From assembly GCF_964199755.1 (NCBI RefSeq), contig NC_133906.1:13179378-13243377 (forward strand): a DNA stretch of 64,000 nt. The letters are read 5' to 3'. Below the pieces are notes generated by a model that searched no databases, was not told the origin of the DNA, and saw only the letters and a program-made list of their open reading frames with translations. This document shows positions 53,896 through 64,000 of the stretch, one piece after another. The position numbers and the translations under genes were made by a program. Position 1 is the first letter of the stretch; each line of letters starts with the position of its first letter. Source of the stretch: Larus michahellis (Eukaryota; Chordata; Aves; Charadriiformes; Laridae).

Positions 53896-56633
53896 TTGGG
53901 TCTGCAGCGCTGGGGCAGAGCTTATTCCCACCAGTCAGTGGTGGAACTGGGAGAGAACAGAGCTTCCCAGGCCAGTGTGGGATGGGGCTGGTGTCAGCTC
54001 AGGCTTGGCGTGGAAAAAACTGAGCAAATAATACATAACTTTGATCACAGTAGTAGAATTTTGCATAGCAGATTTTAAAAGTTCGTTATAGTTACAAGTG
54101 GTCTGAACACTTAGTTTTGCAATTTCCTCTGTGCTGAAGTTAATTGCTAGCAATGATGATTTAGTAGGCATGCCTTCGTCTTCTGCTTTTCAGAGTACCT
54201 CTACTGCTTGTGTTTCCTGAATTTGGGCAGGTTTATCTTGCGTTACGTTTCGTGGCTGTGGAAGATTTGACTGGGAAGTTGTCTGAAGTCCAGAGCTAGG
54301 GAAGCCCCACTAACTTCATTTATTTACATGTTCAGTGCTAATGTGATTTTAATAGCATCATGCACACTGGAGGCACTTAAAATATCTCTGTGTAGAGATT
54401 TAAAAGATTAGATACAAACAAGAGTAACTTGAATCACATTCAAACTATTGACTAATAAAAAATTAATTAAAAAAACCCCGAAACCCAATCCCCATACAGT
54501 CAAAATGACTACCCATGAAGATATTTGTCATTGACTATATTACAAAAAAAAACGGGGAGGAGTGATAAAAAGTGTGATTTAGCTGGTGTATTTCTAATGA
54601 CTCATCCTCCATTGACCTGGCAGGTATAGCCAGATCAGCTCTGGTTTTGCTCCAGCCCTGATCTCAAGTGGATCTTTGCTATAATGTTCCTTTCACGTGA
54701 CAGCATTGGTACAAATGTTGGGGTTTTCCTCAGTCCCAAGAGTTACAGTAAACGTCGATACAGTTTTGAAAGATGATGCTTGTCTCTGTAAAAAATAGTA
54801 AAGATCTTTGTTAATATTTAACTCTCTATTTGTAAAATGGAGGTGTAAAATTCTTAGTTAAGACTATAGTCTTCAACCTGTATAGCTGTATATAGTTCAC
54901 AATCTTAGTTTATTGATGTGAATGAACTACTCAAAGATTAGGCACTCCTGCTCCTTGCCTCACATTTTGCCTTTAATAGTAAAATGGCATAGATTCAAAC
55001 TGTTCCAGTTGGCTTTAACTGATCAGTATCTATAATTAAATCTGATATTTGTCTCTGTTTAAATCCTACACGTATAAGAAATTGGGCTGCAGTCTGAAGA
55101 ATAAGCTTTTTAAAGCTCAAACTTTTACAAGAAGTTTGCCATTAATGTCAAAATGATGCAGATTGTTTGCTTGCCACGGTCCCGTGTACGGGTCCCGCTC
55201 TCCGTAGGCAGCCTTAATGTTCACCTGTACTCACATGAGTTCAGCTGATTACAGGATAACTGGAGAGAAAAGTAATTTTTCACATATAATTTAAAAGTTA
55301 TCATATTCAGAGGCTTGATATGACTGTTGAGTTGGGTTACGCTAGTGCTTTTGCCTTGTTCACGATGCAGGGAAATAAACCCATCGCCTTAAAAAATGTC
55401 AAAGATTTAAACTTTCGCTGTGGATCTATTCTGGTTTTGGCATCCTCTTAAATTTCACTATACTCAGAGTGATAGATGAAATGAAGCCAAATGAGTAAGA
55501 AATTACAGTAAGAGATTAAATGTTATTAAGGTGAAAAGGTTAATATTTTAACCTTTTAGTGATATGTTTGTTAAGTGATAGGTTGAAGTCGTCTTGTTTA
55601 GAATGGAGTAGCTGGGTTTGCACAGCTTTCAAAGTAATGCTGTAGCAATTTTATTTTCTTTTAATAATCATGCAGCTGTCTAAAAACATGAAATAACAAT
55701 TTTCTAAGCAGAAGACATTTTCATTTTATACTGCAAATTATGTGGAAGAACATCTGTTTCTTTCCTAGAAGCACCTGCCATTCTTTTTGCAGATCAATAA
55801 GGTGCATTTATAAATCTCTTGATATGAAATATAGCACATGTTAGAAGAATTAGTACCCACCTTATTTATCATCTTGTTTTGTTTACTCCTTTAAGTCTGA
55901 ATGCTTTATCAAGCTCAAAGGGAATCCTTTCCAACTTTTTTTTTTTTTTTGGTGTGTTGCAACAATTTGACGTATTTCTGGTAACTGAAGCAGGAAGACC
56001 AAACTGCAAAGTAAAATTGCATTTTTTTACTTTTTTTACTTACTCTTACTGCAAAGTAAGAGGGGAGATTGGCAGTTTTTTAATCTGCATTTTTGCAATA
56101 GGAGAATAGTGTATGGTTTAAGGCAAAAGGCACAATATTGCCAGAACTTCACTGAAATTACTGCTTTGAGTAGAAATGTCTTTTGGGAGTTGGAGGAAGG
56201 GAAACCTGGAAACAACATCAAAGCTTGAGGTTAGAATACGTTGGGGAAAGGGTGCCAATAAAGGTAAGTCAGCAGCAAAAATACACCCAAACCTGCAGTA
56301 GAAGTCAGGCACTGGATGGGTGGGGGGATGAGAGAGTAAAATTGCAGAACATTTTGGGGGTTGTGGAGGAGAAAAAGTATTTCAGAAATGAATGGGAGAT
56401 GTACAGCGTGGGTTGAAATAGCTCAATGATTCAAGCAGGTGAAATGGTTTGAAATAGTTACTTGCCTGAGGACATCGTGGATTTTTTTCATTTTTTAATT
56501 ACTGCATGAACTTCCCCTGTTAGAAGCTACCTTGAAGTGTGGGTTGTAGCTCTTCGAAGTGTGAGGTATCTGAAGTTGGACGGACATCTTTGCAGTTTTG
56601 AGGGGTCACAGTCAGCAGAGGGTTCTTAACTGA

Positions 56634-64000
<7,367 letters not shown>

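Overview
This is nuclear DNA from a vertebrate, almost certainly a bird. It carries three ordinary GT-AG spliced protein-coding genes with CpG-island promoters. Its only recognisable interspersed repeats are CR1 LINE copies, the typical avian retroposon. The genes are HSPA4 (minus strand, 5' part only), ZCCHC10 (plus, complete) and AFF4 (plus, 5' part only). Their neighbourhood and relative orientation match the human 5q31 block AFF4-ZCCHC10-HSPA4.

Layout. 1-9392: HSPA4 on the minus strand, with seven coding exons giving about 302 residues of the Hsp110-type nucleotide-binding domain; the gene continues past the left edge. About 9190-9680: its CpG-island promoter, with a BANP-type TCTCGCGAGA motif, an NRF1-like site, an imperfect heat-shock element and a perfect 19-bp inverted repeat. 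9757-10521: a CR1 copy split by a second CR1. 10522-22290: intergenic DNA with no gene I can support. About 22290-23020: the ZCCHC10 CpG island. 22777-32779: ZCCHC10 coding exons 1-4 (171 residues), then a 3' UTR with AATAAA signals near 34235-34400. About 36930-37930: the AFF4 CpG island, with four CACGTG E-boxes, a CTCF-like site, paired CCAAT boxes and a non-coding exon 1. 37522-56722: AFF4 intron 1, with two more CR1 copies. 56727-61459: AFF4 coding exons 2-5 (349 residues). The remainder, to 64000, is AFF4 intron 5.

The three products are not a pathway. HSPA4 is a cytosolic Hsp110 co-chaperone and nucleotide-exchange factor. AFF4 is the scaffold of the super elongation complex that recruits P-TEFb to RNA polymerase II. 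ZCCHC10 is a small nuclear-type zinc-knuckle, serine-rich protein of poorly defined role. HSPA4 and ZCCHC10 are head-to-head but about 13 kb apart, each with its own island. ZCCHC10 and AFF4 are in tandem.

I found no new biological system. The items most worth a second look are: the 19-bp hairpin in the HSPA4 promoter; the E-box/CTCF/NF-Y arrangement and two upstream ORFs at AFF4; an upstream ORF ending one base before the ZCCHC10 start; the nested CR1 with a 159-bp block almost identical to a CR1 35 kb away; a tandem duplication in AFF4 intron 5; and a possible short AFF4 isoform. All motif calls are by eye.
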